64,000 nucleotides of DNA from an uncultured Blautia sp. (GTDB taxonomy: Bacteria; Bacillota; Clostridia; Lachnospirales; Lachnospiraceae). The stretch covers positions 61,592 through 125,591 of the forward strand of contig CAKRXU010000005.1 in assembly GCA_934424575.1 (NCBI GenBank), in the 5' to 3' direction. Position 1 is the stretch's first letter. Each line of letters begins with the position of its first letter. Position numbers and translations under genes: made by a program. Below the pieces are notes generated by a model. The model saw only the letters and a program-made list of their open reading frames with translations, did not search any database and had not been told where the DNA came from. Positions 7,702-16,217 of the stretch are shown piece after piece.

Positions 7702-8952
7702 TCAGATTTCAGACGGCAGTGCGATCTTGCCTGCGATCGCAGATGCAGTAACGGTTGCTGCAGATCCAAGATATACTTTGGAGCTCGGATGTCCTGCACG
7801 TCCTTTGAAGTTACGTGTTCCTGTGCTGATCAGGACTTCGTTTTCACCGATAACGCCCTGACAGCTTCCCCAGCATACACTGCAGTTCGGGTTCATAACG
7901 ATCGCGCCTGCTTCCATGAAGATATCGATCAGTCCTTCTTTTAATGCCTGACGATAGATGGTCTGGCTTGCCGGAACAACGAGGAAACGTACCTTGTCGG
8001 ATACTTTCTTTCCTTTGATGATCTCAGCACCTACGCGCAGGTCTTCGATACGTCCGTTGTTACAGGAACCAAGGAATGCTTCGTTGATCTCGATTCCACA
8101 TGCTTCTTCTGCCGGAACAACATTGTCTACAAAATCCGGTTTTGCAACTACCGGGCGGACTTTAGAAAGGTCAAAAGTATATTCTCTTACGTATTTTGCA
8201 TCCGGGTCACTGTGGAATACAGCTTTTGGCTCACGTCCGTGCTCTTTGAGGTATTCCATTGCCTTTTCGTCAGCTTCAAAGATACCGGTCTTTGCACCAG
8301 CCTCTACTGCCATGTTGCAGAGAGTCATACGGTCGCTGATGCTTAAAGTTTTTGCACCTTCTCCGGTGAATTCCATTACCTGATAGTTGCAGCCGTTTGC
8401 ACCTACTTCGCCGATGATGGTAAGGATCAGGTCACGGGCGGTAACGCCTTCCGGAAGTTTGCCGATCAGGTTGAATTTTACAGATTCCGGAACCAGTACC
8501 CAGGAAGTTCCTGTCACCATTCCATAGAGGAAGTCTGTACATCCGACACCGGTACCAAATGCGCCAAGTGCACCATAAGAGCAGGTATGGCTGTCCGCAC
8601 CAAAGATCAGTTCACCCGGGCGAACATAATTCTCGATCATAACCTGATGGCAGACACCTTTGCCTTCCCAGAAATCAATGTTGTTTTCTTTTGCAAAATC
8701 TCTCATCTTCTTCTGGGATGCTGCTGTCTTCGGGCAGTCAGACGGTACGTTGTGGTCAACGATGAAAACAAGTTTCTTTGTATCTGCGATGTGTGGATGG
8801 TTCAGTTTGTTTTTGTACATATCTACAGTCAGATGAGTGGTTCCGTCGTTACTCATCAGACGGTCAAGCTGTACGGTATGGATATCGCCAGGTTTAACAC
8901 TGTCTACACCAGCTGCTGCTGCGATGATTTTTTCTGCGATTGTCATTCCCAT
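7702..8952 (-). CDS. Aconitase-superfamily dehydratase large subunit, pair 2
   Basis: A 416-aa paralogue of the next gene. The cluster cysteines lie in FLGSCNNGRIEDL and NPNCSVCWGSCQG; pair 1 has HPGCGLCCGRAGG at the same place. The active-site region reads GADSHTCSYGALGAFGTG, and the end carries GRAGHPSSKVYLGS. These differences suggest a distinct substrate, or an alternative isopropylmalate/citramalate-type hydro-lyase. ATG at 8952 has GGAGG 10 nt upstream; a second ATG two codons in is also possible. It sits 2 nt after the pair-2 small subunit. Which of the two pairs serves leucine synthesis cannot be settled by reading alone. Confidence 0.85.
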   Translation of the reverse strand: MGMTIAEKIIAAAAGVDSVKPGDIHTVQLDRLMSNDGTTHLTVDMYKNKLNHPHIADTKKLVFIVDHNVPSDCPKTAASQKKMRDFAKENNIDFWEGKGVCHQVMIENYVRPGELIFGADSHTCSYGALGAFGTGVGCTDFLYGMVTGTSWVLVPESVKFNLIGKLPEGVTARDLILTIIGEVGANGCNYQVMEFTGEGAKTLSISDRMTLCNMAVEAGAKTGIFEADEKAMEYLKEHGREPKAVFHSDPDAKYVREYTFDLSKVRPVVAKPDFVDNVVPAEEACGIEINEAFLGSCNNGRIEDLRVGAEIIKGKKVSDKVRFLVVPASQTIYRQALKEGLIDIFMEAGAIVMNPNCSVCWGSCQGVIGENEVLISTGTRNFKGRAGHPSSKVYLGSAATVTASAIAGKIALPSEI

Positions 8953-8954
8953 GG

Positions 8955-9437
8955 TTATTTCTCCTCCTTGTTCAGTGAAGCGATCAGACCGCCCTGATTC
9001 AGAATTCCCTGCATATATTCCGGAAGTTTGGTACAGGTATAAGTCTTGCCGTTTGCAACTGCTGTACCGTCGGACATATGAAGTTCCATGGTATCTCCGG
9101 TCTGTACATCATCCGGAAGATCTTTACAGACGATCGCCGGAAGTCCGATGTTGATCGCGTTTCTAAAGAAGATCCTTGCGAAGGATTTGGCGATGACAGC
9201 CTGTACACCAAGTGCTTTGAGGACGCCCGGTGCCTGCTCTCTGGAAGAACCACAGCCGAAGTTCTCGCCGCCTACTACGAAATCTCCTGGTTTTACTTTC
9301 TTTGCAAAATCAGGATCTAATGATTCAAATGCATGACCTTTCATCTCATCCAGGTTCGGCAGAAGCAGATACTGGGATGCAATGATCTGGTCTGTATCAA
9401 GGTCATTATGAAATTTAAAAATTGTACCTTTTTCCAT
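8955..9437 (-). CDS. Aconitase-superfamily dehydratase small subunit, pair 2
   Basis: A 160-aa small subunit with NDLDTDQIIASQYLLL near the N-terminus and GGENFGCGSSREQAP around residue 56. The recognition loop is YLLL; pair 1 has YLAL. It is the first gene of the apparent four-gene operon (small2-large2-small1-large1). AAAGGA lies upstream of the ATG. It partners with the large subunit encoded 2 nt downstream. No leucine T-box or leader peptide was recognised upstream. Confidence 0.85.
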   Translation of the reverse strand: MEKGTIFKFHNDLDTDQIIASQYLLLPNLDEMKGHAFESLDPDFAKKVKPGDFVVGGENFGCGSSREQAPGVLKALGVQAVIAKSFARIFFRNAINIGLPAIVCKDLPDDVQTGDTMELHMSDGTAVANGKTYTCTKLPEYMQGILNQGGLIASLNKEEK

Positions 9438-9479
9438 AATAATGATTCCTTTCTATGTATAACTATTCATTTTCCCTCT

Positions 9480-9507
9480 ATTCTACCACAAAATCCTGCA
9501 ATAGCAA
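9480..9507 (-). promoter_or_regulatory. Promoter of the dehydratase operon
   Basis: TAGAAT (9480-9485) is preceded by an extended -10 TG, and TTGCTA (9502-9507) lies 16 bp upstream on the minus strand. The transcript would start about 40 nt before the first ATG. Confidence 0.55.
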
Positions 9508-9559
9508 AATGTATATTCATAAGAATTATGCATTAATTATAAAAAATGTTTCTATATAG

Positions 9560-9606
9560 AAGAAGCCCGGCTTTCATTTTTTCTGTCATGAAAGCCGGAC
9601 TTCGCA
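9560..9606 (-). terminator. Terminator after the MATE gene
   Basis: Arms GAAGTCCGGCTTTCAT and ATGAAAGCCGGGCTTC (one mismatch) lie about 20 nt after the stop at 9627. The T-tract is short (TTCTTCT). Confidence 0.75.
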
Positions 9607-9626
9607 ATTGATACCTTATATTCTCT

Positions 9627-10976
9627 TTAGATTACTTTATGCTGCAGCCACTTGCGACTGTGGAATCTCCAGGTAAAAATGATGCTGCGGACAGTCCAGT
9701 CTGCGAACATTCCGATCCAGACGCCCATCGGACCGAAGCCCATGACTCTGATCAGAAATACACAGAGACAGAATCTGCATGCCCACATCGTACAGCAGGA
9801 TGTGATCATGGAAAATTTCACATCACCTGCCGCGCGGAGCCCATATCCCGGTACAAATGCCATGGTCCATACGATAGGTTTCATGATCGTGATCCACATC
9901 ACCATATGGAAACACATATCTGCACTTTCTTTTTCCATGCCTCCGAGGATCGTGACTGGTTTTGTCAGTGCAAATACGATCAGGCAGCTTGTCAGTACTA
10001 CGATTTCTGCAATTACGCAGAGCTTCTTTATGTAGTAGACTGCCTCGTCTTTTCTTCCTGCGCCGAGACACTGACCGACAATCGTCATCAGTCCTACGCC
10101 TACACCGATTGCTGCAATACCATTCAGGTTTTCCAGAATGTTTGTCATTGCCTGTGCTGCGATCGCTGCTGTTCCCAGAGTGGATACCGTGGACTGGATC
10201 GCCAGTTTGCCAAGCTGGAACATACTGTTTTCGACACCGGATGGAATTCCGATTCCGAGAATTCTTTTTATCATGGACCAGTTCGGACGAATCTTGAAAT
10301 AATCACGTACTACGATCTCCTGACCTTCCCTTTCTTTTCGAAGCTGGATCAGTACTACTACCGCACAGAAAATACGGGAGATCAATGTAGAAAGTGCCGC
10401 ACCTGCTACTCCCATGTGGAAAACCCAGATCATAATGGCATTTCCGGCGATATTCATCACATTGGAGATCATGGAAATGGTCATAGGACCTCTGGTATTG
10501 TCCTGCGCGCGGAAAATAGATGCTGCTGAATCATACGCCGCGATAAACGGGAAGGACAGGGCTGTATAAAAGAAATAAATTTCTGATGCCCTCATAACTT
10601 CCGCTTCGACTGAGCCAAAGATCAGTCTCAGAAGTGGTTTCTGGAAAACAAGGCAGATCAGACTCACCGCTACTGAAATGGCTGTGATGATAAACAACAC
10701 CTGTCTTGCAGATTCGTTTGCTTTTTCTTTGTTTCTCTGTCCGATATACTGTGCACAGACGATCGCGCCGCCTGCTGCCAGTGCGGAAAACGCCTGGATG
10801 ACGAGCACGTTGATGGAATCCACCAACGATACCGCCGAGATTGCCGCCGAACCGACATTACTTACCATCATGGTATCCGCAGTTCCCATGATCGAGTTCA
10901 ACAACTGTTCCAGCACGACCGGAATAAGCAGATTCCGGATCATACGATTCGTGAACATATGCTGTTGCTGTTCCAT
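9627..10976 (-). CDS. MATE family efflux transporter
   Basis: A 449-aa protein with twelve predicted hydrophobic segments in two related halves, typical in length for MATE/NorM-DinF exporters. It starts MEQQQHMFTNRMIRNLLIPV and carries GTADTMMVSNVGSAAISAVS, the family's first-helix pattern. The C-terminus is WIGMFADWTVRSIIFTWRF. It would export cationic or hydrophobic compounds with sodium or proton exchange; the substrate is unknown. GAGGT precedes the ATG. A relative with a large internal deletion lies at 20.9-21.4 kb. It is apparently transcribed alone and ends at the terminator near 9.58 kb. Confidence 0.92.
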   Translation of the reverse strand: MEQQQHMFTNRMIRNLLIPVVLEQLLNSIMGTADTMMVSNVGSAAISAVSLVDSINVLVIQAFSALAAGGAIVCAQYIGQRNKEKANESARQVLFIITAISVAVSLICLVFQKPLLRLIFGSVEAEVMRASEIYFFYTALSFPFIAAYDSAASIFRAQDNTRGPMTISMISNVMNIAGNAIMIWVFHMGVAGAALSTLISRIFCAVVVLIQLRKEREGQEIVVRDYFKIRPNWSMIKRILGIGIPSGVENSMFQLGKLAIQSTVSTLGTAAIAAQAMTNILENLNGIAAIGVGVGLMTIVGQCLGAGRKDEAVYYIKKLCVIAEIVVLTSCLIVFALTKPVTILGGMEKESADMCFHMVMWITIMKPIVWTMAFVPGYGLRAAGDVKFSMITSCCTMWACRFCLCVFLIRVMGFGPMGVWIGMFADWTVRSIIFTWRFHSRKWLQHKVI

Positions 10977-11088
10977 TTTTCTACCTCAACTTCCCCTAAT
11001 ACAATTTATAAAATCCACCGGCGGTCATACCGCCTCTGACATTATGTTCCTTCTCGCAGGATAATGCAAGTTTTTATCAAAAAACATA

Positions 11089-11577
11089 TTACGGGAGCAG
11101 TTCATATGCAATGCGCCGGCTTCCATCTGGCACGTGCACAATACCACAGCTTACGAAGCCGTATTTTTCCAGTACGTGCTGCATTACTTTGTTATCCTTA
11201 TGTGTGTCGATCCGAAGATGTGCTACCTGTGCGCTGCAGTAATCCATGACGTGACCAAGGACACCCTGCACGGTTCCGTCGCTGGCTACCCGATGCACAG
11301 CAGCATAAGGTTCCTCTGACTTCCAGCTGCCTTCTTCTATCTCCAGATAGGTCGGATCTTCTCCTATAATAAAGGCGAATACTGCATGAATGCCCGCTTC
11401 CTCCAGTACATACAGATTTCCCTGGCGGATATCTTCTTCGATCAGAGCTTCCGGTTCGTCACCCTTGCCCCACTGTGAATGGTTACCGTTTTTTCTCATA
11501 AACTGTCTTGCCCTCTCGTAGATCTCCCGGATTCTCGGAAGATCGTGCGGTGTGGCTTTTCTTATTGTACAGGACAT
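11089..11577 (-). CDS. GNAT family N-acetyltransferase
   Basis: A 162-aa GNAT protein beginning MSCTIRKATPHDLPRIREIY. The central beta strands (VFAFIIGEDPTYLEIEEG) and the acetyl-CoA part (AHLRIDTHKDNKVMQHVLEKYGFVSCG) are the standard C-terminal elements: a DTH-type substrate loop and a helix ending in YGF. The acceptor is unknown. GAGG lies upstream of the ATG. It is flanked by short gaps and may be read with the carbonic-anhydrase-like gene upstream. Confidence 0.88.
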   Translation of the reverse strand: MSCTIRKATPHDLPRIREIYERARQFMRKNGNHSQWGKGDEPEALIEEDIRQGNLYVLEEAGIHAVFAFIIGEDPTYLEIEEGSWKSEEPYAAVHRVASDGTVQGVLGHVMDYCSAQVAHLRIDTHKDNKVMQHVLEKYGFVSCGIVHVPDGSRRIAYELLP

Positions 11578-11636
11578 GCATTTTTCCTCACTCTCTGTAA
11601 ATTATAATAGTTATTGTCCACTACGTTCACGGCAGC

Positions 11637-12140
11637 TTATAATACGCCCTGCTCCTGCATCTCTCTGGACACGGAAACATATTCTTTGCTGTTCTCAAGG
11701 ATTCCCAGTTTTTCTTCCCAGGTAAGGTTTCGTTTGATCTTTGCAGGACTTCCCATCACGAGGGAACCATCCGGTATCACAGTATTCTTTGTCACAAGGC
11801 TTCCGGCTCCAATGATACAGTCGTTTCCAATCTTTGCACCATCAAGGATCACTGCCCCCATTCCGATCAGGCTTCTGTCTCCGATCGTACAGCCATGGAT
11901 CACTGCATTGTGCCCTACAGTGACATTGTTTCCAATATGAACCGGCATGTCACGGCTTACATGAACCGTACAGTTCTCCTGAATATTCGATTCCTCCCCT
12001 ATTACAACAGGAGCTTCATCTCCACGGACAACTGCGAAGTAAAGTACACAACTGTCACGCCCAATCGTCACATCTCCTGTGATCACCGACTGCTTTGCGA
12101 TTCTCGCATCTTCTGATATTTTTACACTTTTATAATTCAT
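11637..12140 (-). CDS. Gamma-class carbonic anhydrase family hexapeptide protein
   Basis: About 167 aa of left-handed beta-helix hexapeptide repeats (for example VVIGEESNIQENCTV and GCTIGDRSLIGMGAVILDGA). Histidines at 60, 77 and 82 match the three zinc ligands of the YrdA/PaaY/Cam group. The enzyme may hydrate CO2, or act on an acyl thioester as some relatives do; trimeric assembly is expected. The start is ATG at 12138-12140, preceded by AGAGGAA. The open frame extends upstream to 12233 but would overlap the AraC gene with no site. It follows the AraC gene by 67 nt. Confidence 0.88.
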   Translation of the reverse strand: MNYKSVKISEDARIAKQSVITGDVTIGRDSCVLYFAVVRGDEAPVVIGEESNIQENCTVHVSRDMPVHIGNNVTVGHNAVIHGCTIGDRSLIGMGAVILDGAKIGNDCIIGAGSLVTKNTVIPDGSLVMGSPAKIKRNLTWEEKLGILENSKEYVSVSREMQEQGVL

Positions 12141-12207
12141 TGTATCTTCCTCTGATTTCTGCAATTCTGCTGGTATGGTTTCAGTGTAGCAAACCCTGCT
12201 TTTGCTG

Positions 12208-13104
12208 TCAAACGCTTCTGTTTCGAAATTCATATGGCGTACATCCCATCTGACTGCGGAAAACTTTGCCGAAATAGCTGGCAGAATGAAAGCCGCAGTT
12301 CTGGGAAACTGTCGTGATCGTCTCAGAGGTATTTCTCAGCATGGTACACGCCATCTGCAGGCGGTAGTCTTTGAGATAAGCACCCGGTGAAATATGGATT
12401 TCTTCCTGAAAACATCGAAGTGCTTCTCTTTTGCTGACTTTTGCAGCATCCGCAATATCGCTCAGTGAAATTTCATTTCTGTATTCTTTATGAATAAAGA
12501 CCAGCATTTCTTTGAGACGTTCTTCTTTTTCTGAAGTACGAAGTTTGGCAGTTTCCGGTTCCACGCCGAGCATATGCAAAAAATCGATCCACATATCTGC
12601 CGCTTTATTCCGAAATGTCATCTCATATCCAAATGCTTTTTTCTCATAGATCCTGCTCATTTCCTGCATGTTTTCCAAAACTTTTTTCTGTATTGCACTT
12701 TCCTGGCGAAATACCGCCGCCTGAAATTTATGATCATACAGAACAGAGCGAACATACTTCTTATCCAGAAGGCTGCCCTCTTCTGCCAGAAATTCTGGCC
12801 GTATCATAAAGACCTGGCTCCTGATATGTTCTATATCAGCAGGAAAAATAACCTGATGCATTACATTCGTATTGATAAAAAGGCCATCTGATTTTTTCAG
12901 GTGTACATAGTTTCCTGCCGTCCAGTAGTCTATTTCTCCTTCCCGCACATAAAGAAATTCCAGTTCCTCATGCCAGTGCCACGGAACAGTCCGGATACTT
13001 TTTTCTGTAATAATGACATCCCTGCAGCAACATGGATAATCTTCCTGCATTTCAAATACATCCTCTTTATTGGTATCTGTGATGATGATATCTTCCGGAA
13101 ACAT
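12208..13104 (-). CDS. AraC family transcriptional regulator with cupin sensor
   Basis: About 298 aa. The N-terminal cupin (VPWHWHEELEFLYVREGEID, with the H-x-H...E ligand pattern) is followed by linker helices. The last ~100 residues form an AraC double HTH (LSDIADAAKVSKREALRCF and ISETITTVSQNCGF-like helices, ending GCTPYEFR). The start is ATG at 13102-13104, because AAGGAG lies 7 nt upstream; an ATG 18 nt earlier lacks a site. Its promoter region is shared with the divergent 58-aa ORF and holds repeated CGTTAT motifs, likely its own binding sites. The effector is unknown; a small polar molecule in the cupin is expected. Confidence 0.9.
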   Translation of the reverse strand: MFPEDIIITDTNKEDVFEMQEDYPCCCRDVIITEKSIRTVPWHWHEELEFLYVREGEIDYWTAGNYVHLKKSDGLFINTNVMHQVIFPADIEHIRSQVFMIRPEFLAEEGSLLDKKYVRSVLYDHKFQAAVFRQESAIQKKVLENMQEMSRIYEKKAFGYEMTFRNKAADMWIDFLHMLGVEPETAKLRTSEKEERLKEMLVFIHKEYRNEISLSDIADAAKVSKREALRCFQEEIHISPGAYLKDYRLQMACTMLRNTSETITTVSQNCGFHSASYFGKVFRSQMGCTPYEFRNRSV

Positions 13105-13125
13105 CTTTTCACTCCTTTGCATTCT

Positions 13126-13204
13126 GGCGTTATTTTACCATATATATGGCGTTATTTCTATTTTTTTCTCATATTATAAGCGTTATTATTATAAAAACGT
13201 TATA
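13126..13204. promoter_or_regulatory. Repeated GCGTTATT motifs in the AraC/58-aa divergent promoter
   Basis: CGTTAT occurs at 13128, 13150, 13181 and 13198. The first two are GGCGTTATTT copies 22 bp apart, about two helical turns. A minus-strand TATAAT (13173-13178) without a good -35 box lies among them, as in activator-dependent promoters. Confidence 0.5.
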
Positions 13205-13257
13205 TTTCACTTTATACATAGCAACTTAGTCAAAGCGTTCAAAAAGGAGGATTGTTT

Positions 13258-13434
13258 ATGACTTACGATTTATTCCATCAGTTACTCTGCCTCAGCTCTG
13301 ATCAGGACGATTCTTCTGAATTTCTTCAAAAGCTGGAACATATGACTGCTACAGACGTAGCGCAGGCTTATGCCTCACTTCAGATTTCTTCCAAGAAGCC
13401 TCTTCCTGCTTCCAGCATGACCCGTTCTGCATGA
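13258..13434 (+). CDS. Small hypothetical protein (58 aa), divergent from araC-type gene
   Basis: ATG at 13258 with a consensus AAGGAGG exactly 7 nt upstream. It encodes 58 aa beginning MTYDLFHQLLCLSSDQDD and ending SSMTRSA. It is acidic and helical in the N-terminal half and Ser/Pro-rich at the end, with no signal peptide or membrane helix. I do not recognise the family. Support for it being real comes from the strong ribosome site, a divergent regulated promoter with repeat motifs, and a strong terminator 70 nt after the stop. It could be a small regulator or the target of the adjacent AraC protein. Confidence 0.6.
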   Translation: MTYDLFHQLLCLSSDQDDSSEFLQKLEHMTATDVAQAYASLQISSKKPLPASSMTRSA

Positions 13435-13504
13435 ATTTGGTATTGCGTTTTCTTCCATTCACCGATAATATTCCGTTTATTTTTTCGCTATATGCAACGC
13501 ATAT

Positions 13505-13550
13505 AAAAAGTGCCATACGGATTTCTGCTGCTCCGTATGGCACTTTTTTA
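13505..13550. terminator. Bidirectional terminator
   Basis: AAAAAGTGCCATACGG pairs with CCGTATGGCACTTTTT across a 10-nt loop, with A and T runs at both ends. It serves the 58-aa ORF on the plus strand and the AEC transporter on the minus strand. Confidence 0.92.
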
Positions 13551-13560
13551 TAATTATTTT

Positions 13561-14490
13561 TTAGTATGTAAAAAACGCAAGTATCATATACACCACGATC
13601 GACACAATGCAATACAGCGAGTTTGTTGTAGACACATATGCGCTTCCGTCTTCTCGCTTGAGGAATGTCTGCATACTGAATGTTGCCGGTGCAGACATAT
13701 AGGTGATCACAGCAAGATCCAGCAGTTTATTACTTCCGATAAAACTATGTACCGCCAGAAGTACTCCCACGATCATAACTGCCTGCAGAACAATACGCAT
13801 TACGATCGTCCGGATACACGGTCCCAAAAGTTCCGGTGTCAGCTCCATGCTGAAACCTACCACGATCAGGATAATTGCTGTCAGAGCTGTGGTCAGAATA
13901 CTTTCCACGCTTGTATAAATCCCGCCTGCCGGGCTTGCAAGCAGAAGTTTGATCACACCTGTCAATCCTGCGATGATTCCCAGAACACTTGCGATAAATG
14001 CCGGTGTTTTTACTGCACTTACTGCAAGATTCTTTACATTGATCTTTTCACCGTTCTCGGTCTGTCCAAGCATTCCCATATAAATACTGAATCCAAAAAG
14101 CAATCCCGCAATATCAAGAACTGCGATCTGTGACAGGTTTTCCTGTCCGCAGAGACTTGTGTACAGAGGATATGCCATCGAACCGCCCTCATACACGCTG
14201 ACCATGAACGGCAGATACTTGCGGTAATTTTCGGTCATGAGCGGTTTCATAAGAAATCCAATGCTAAAAGATACCACAAGCATGATAAACATGATCCCAA
14301 CCAGTTTCGCCGTTTCTGCCCCATAATCCGACGTAGCCAGCGCGTGAAAGATTGCTACCGGAAGCATGATATTTGTGACCAGTGCTTTCATGTTGTCGAT
14401 GCCGTTTTTGTTGAGCAGTTTCCATTTCCGGCATAAAATACCAAGAATGATCATCACCAGTACCGGCGATATGATTTCCAGAACTTTCAT
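13561..14490 (-). CDS. AEC family transporter (auxin efflux carrier-like)
   Basis: About 309 aa with roughly ten hydrophobic helices in two halves. It starts MKVLEIISPVLVMIILGILC and carries NIMLPVAIFHAL, the conserved first-half break. AEC proteins export or exchange organic anions such as malate, or amino acids. The start is ATG at 14488-14490 with GGGGAGG 11 nt upstream; an ORF extension to 14574 has no site and covers the inverted repeat region. Its role may be tied to the amidohydrolase/ABC cluster upstream, but a long inverted repeat separates them. Confidence 0.85.
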   Translation of the reverse strand: MKVLEIISPVLVMIILGILCRKWKLLNKNGIDNMKALVTNIMLPVAIFHALATSDYGAETAKLVGIMFIMLVVSFSIGFLMKPLMTENYRKYLPFMVSVYEGGSMAYPLYTSLCGQENLSQIAVLDIAGLLFGFSIYMGMLGQTENGEKINVKNLAVSAVKTPAFIASVLGIIAGLTGVIKLLLASPAGGIYTSVESILTTALTAIILIVVGFSMELTPELLGPCIRTIVMRIVLQAVMIVGVLLAVHSFIGSNKLLDLAVITYMSAPATFSMQTFLKREDGSAYVSTTNSLYCIVSIVVYMILAFFTY

Positions 14491-14555
14491 TTGTTTTTCT
14501 TCCTCCCCAAAATAATCAGTGGAGATACCTCTGACATCTCCTCGATATGCAACAC

Positions 14556-14634
14556 AAAAATACCCTGAACCCATAAAGTTCCCGGTACATTTCCATTATG
14601 TTAGCACTCTGAACTTTATGTTTCAAGGTATTTT
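14556..14634 (-). repeat. Long imperfect inverted repeat (possible terminator or RNA structure)
   Basis: Arms of 24-26 nt (14556-14581 and 14611-14634) share AAAATACC, TGAA and a perfect 10-bp inner CATAAAGTTC/GAACTTTATG, with a 29-nt loop. On the minus strand it ends GGGTATTTTTGTG, so it may terminate the amidohydrolase operon before the AEC gene. The large loop is unusual for a terminator. The rest of 14491-14694 shows nothing else. Confidence 0.6.
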
Positions 14635-14694
14635 GTTCATATTTTTATAAGGTTACAAATTTCAGATTCTCATTCTTTTCTCAGTTTCAAAATA

Positions 14695-15468
14695 TTATGC
14701 CTGGGGTGCAAGTTTCGGATCATATTCTTCCAGATATGGAATTCTGCTTCTCACTTCTGAAATTTTTTCATAATCCACATCACACAGCACCACTTCTTCC
14801 CTGTCCGCACTTGCTTCTATCAAAACCGCTCCATCTGGATTTACTACTTTTGAATGTCCGCAGGCTCCCTCACCAACATTATTAATTCCCGCAACAAAAA
14901 CTGTATTATCCAACGCTCTTGCCGGAAGCTGTATCTGCCATCTGTTCAGTGCTGGAATACTCCATACAGACGGAACCAAAATAATCTGTGCATCTTTCAA
15001 TACAAGGGCCCTTGATGGCTCCGGGAATTCAATATCATAACAAATCAACAGTCCCAGTCTGCCTACAGAAGTATCTACCGGTTCATATTCTCTCTTTCCG
15101 TGTACAAAATAATTTTGTTCACGCCCCCACAAAAATGACTTCTGATATTCCTTAATGATCATTCCATCTTTTTCAATTACGTAAAGTCCGATATACAGTT
15201 TTTCTTCCTTTTTCTGTGGAAGTGGAAGTACGATTACAGTTCCGTTCTCTTTTGCCAGACTTCTGAACTTTTCCAGTATCCAGTCATTTTCGGCTACTGC
15301 TGCTTCAAAATCAAAAGTTTCCAGATAATATCCACATGTCCATAATTCTGGAAAAACGACAAGCTCGGCACCACCCTGCACTGCCTCCTGATACATTTTA
15401 ATTCCTTTTTCCACATTCTCTTTGACCTCTGTCGGTTTTGAATGTAACTGAATCAATGCTAATTTCAT
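14695..15468 (-). CDS. Nitrilase-superfamily carbon-nitrogen hydrolase
   Basis: About 257 aa with the Glu-Lys-Cys triad: E41 in VVFPELWTCGYY, K110 in EYQKSFLWG, and C143 in LLICYDIEFPE. This makes it a thiol amidohydrolase for an omega-amide, ureido or similar C-N bond. It belongs with omega-amidase/N-carbamoyl-amidase-like members; the exact branch is undecided. The start is ATG at 15466-15468, preceded by GAGGAG. An earlier ATG at 15486 overlaps the ABC ATPase stop as ATGA but has no ribosome site. As last gene of the ABC importer operon it probably processes the imported compound in the cytoplasm. Confidence 0.9.
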   Translation of the reverse strand: MKLALIQLHSKPTEVKENVEKGIKMYQEAVQGGAELVVFPELWTCGYYLETFDFEAAVAENDWILEKFRSLAKENGTVIVLPLPQKKEEKLYIGLYVIEKDGMIIKEYQKSFLWGREQNYFVHGKREYEPVDTSVGRLGLLICYDIEFPEPSRALVLKDAQIILVPSVWSIPALNRWQIQLPARALDNTVFVAGINNVGEGACGHSKVVNPDGAVLIEASADREEVVLCDVDYEKISEVRSRIPYLEEYDPKLAPQA

Positions 15469-15482
15469 TTTCTCTGCTCTCC

Positions 15483-16217
15483 TCATAATACACTTGATAA
15501 AAACTGCCTTGTTCGTTCATTTTTTGGATTTGCAAATATTTCTTTTGGATTTCCCTCTTCTACAATATATCCACCTTCCATAAATATCAGATGATTTGAA
15601 ACTTCTCTGGCAAATCCCATCTCATGTGTTACCACTATCATCGTCATGCCTTCTTCTGCCAGATCCTGCATAACTTTCAATACTTCACCTACAAGTTCCG
15701 GATCCAAAGCAGAAGTTGGTTCGTCAAACAACAGCACTTTAGGATTCATTGCCAGTGCTCTCGCAATTGCCACACGCTGCTGCTGTCCACCAGAAAGATT
15801 CGACGGCATCTCATCTGCTTTTTTCTCCAGCCCTACTTTTTTCAACAGTTCCATGCCTCTTGCACGATTCTCATCTTTTGAAGCAAGCTTCAATTTATTT
15901 GGTGCAAGTGTAATATTATCAATTACTGATTTATGTGGAAACAAGTTAAATCTCTGGAACACCATTCCCACTTCTCGATGAAGTTTTTTTCTGTCGTAAG
16001 CTGCATCATTTACAACCTGTCCTTCATAATATATTTTTCCAAAATTGGGCGTTTCCAGCAAATTAATGCATCTGAGAAAAGTGCTCTTACCAGAACCAGA
16101 CGGTCCGATCACACTGATAACTTCTCCTTCTTTTACTTCCATATTAATGTCTTTCAATACTTCCAGCTCACCAAAGGATTTTGAAAGCTTTTCTACTTTA
16201 ATAATCGGATCTGCCAT
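15483..16217 (-). CDS. Polar amino-acid ABC transporter ATP-binding protein
   Basis: About 244 aa, GlnQ-like. Walker A GPSGSGKST is at residues 38-46, then signature LSGGQQQRVAIARAL, Walker B VLLFDEPTSALDPE and the switch His in VVTHEMGFA. It energises import with the permease encoded upstream. The start is ATG at 16215-16217, overlapping the permease stop by one base (TAATG), with AAAGGAG 9 nt upstream. The frame stays open to 16496, but that part lies within the permease gene. It is the standard subunit for PAAT-family importers of amino acids or amides. Confidence 0.93.
   Translation of the reverse strand: MADPIIKVEKLSKSFGELEVLKDINMEVKEGEVISVIGPSGSGKSTFLRCINLLETPNFGKIYYEGQVVNDAAYDRKKLHREVGMVFQRFNLFPHKSVIDNITLAPNKLKLASKDENRARGMELLKKVGLEKKADEMPSNLSGGQQQRVAIARALAMNPKVLLFDEPTSALDPELVGEVLKVMQDLAEEGMTMIVVTHEMGFAREVSNHLIFMEGGYIVEEGNPKEIFANPKNERTRQFLSSVL

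Noticed and set aside
9639..10529. Plus-strand frame of 296 codons
   Set aside because: It is antisense to the MATE transporter gene and has no site or known domain.
12141..12233. Upstream extension of the carbonic-anhydrase-like gene
   Set aside because: It overlaps the AraC gene end and has no ribosome site; ATG at 12140 with AGAGGAA is better.
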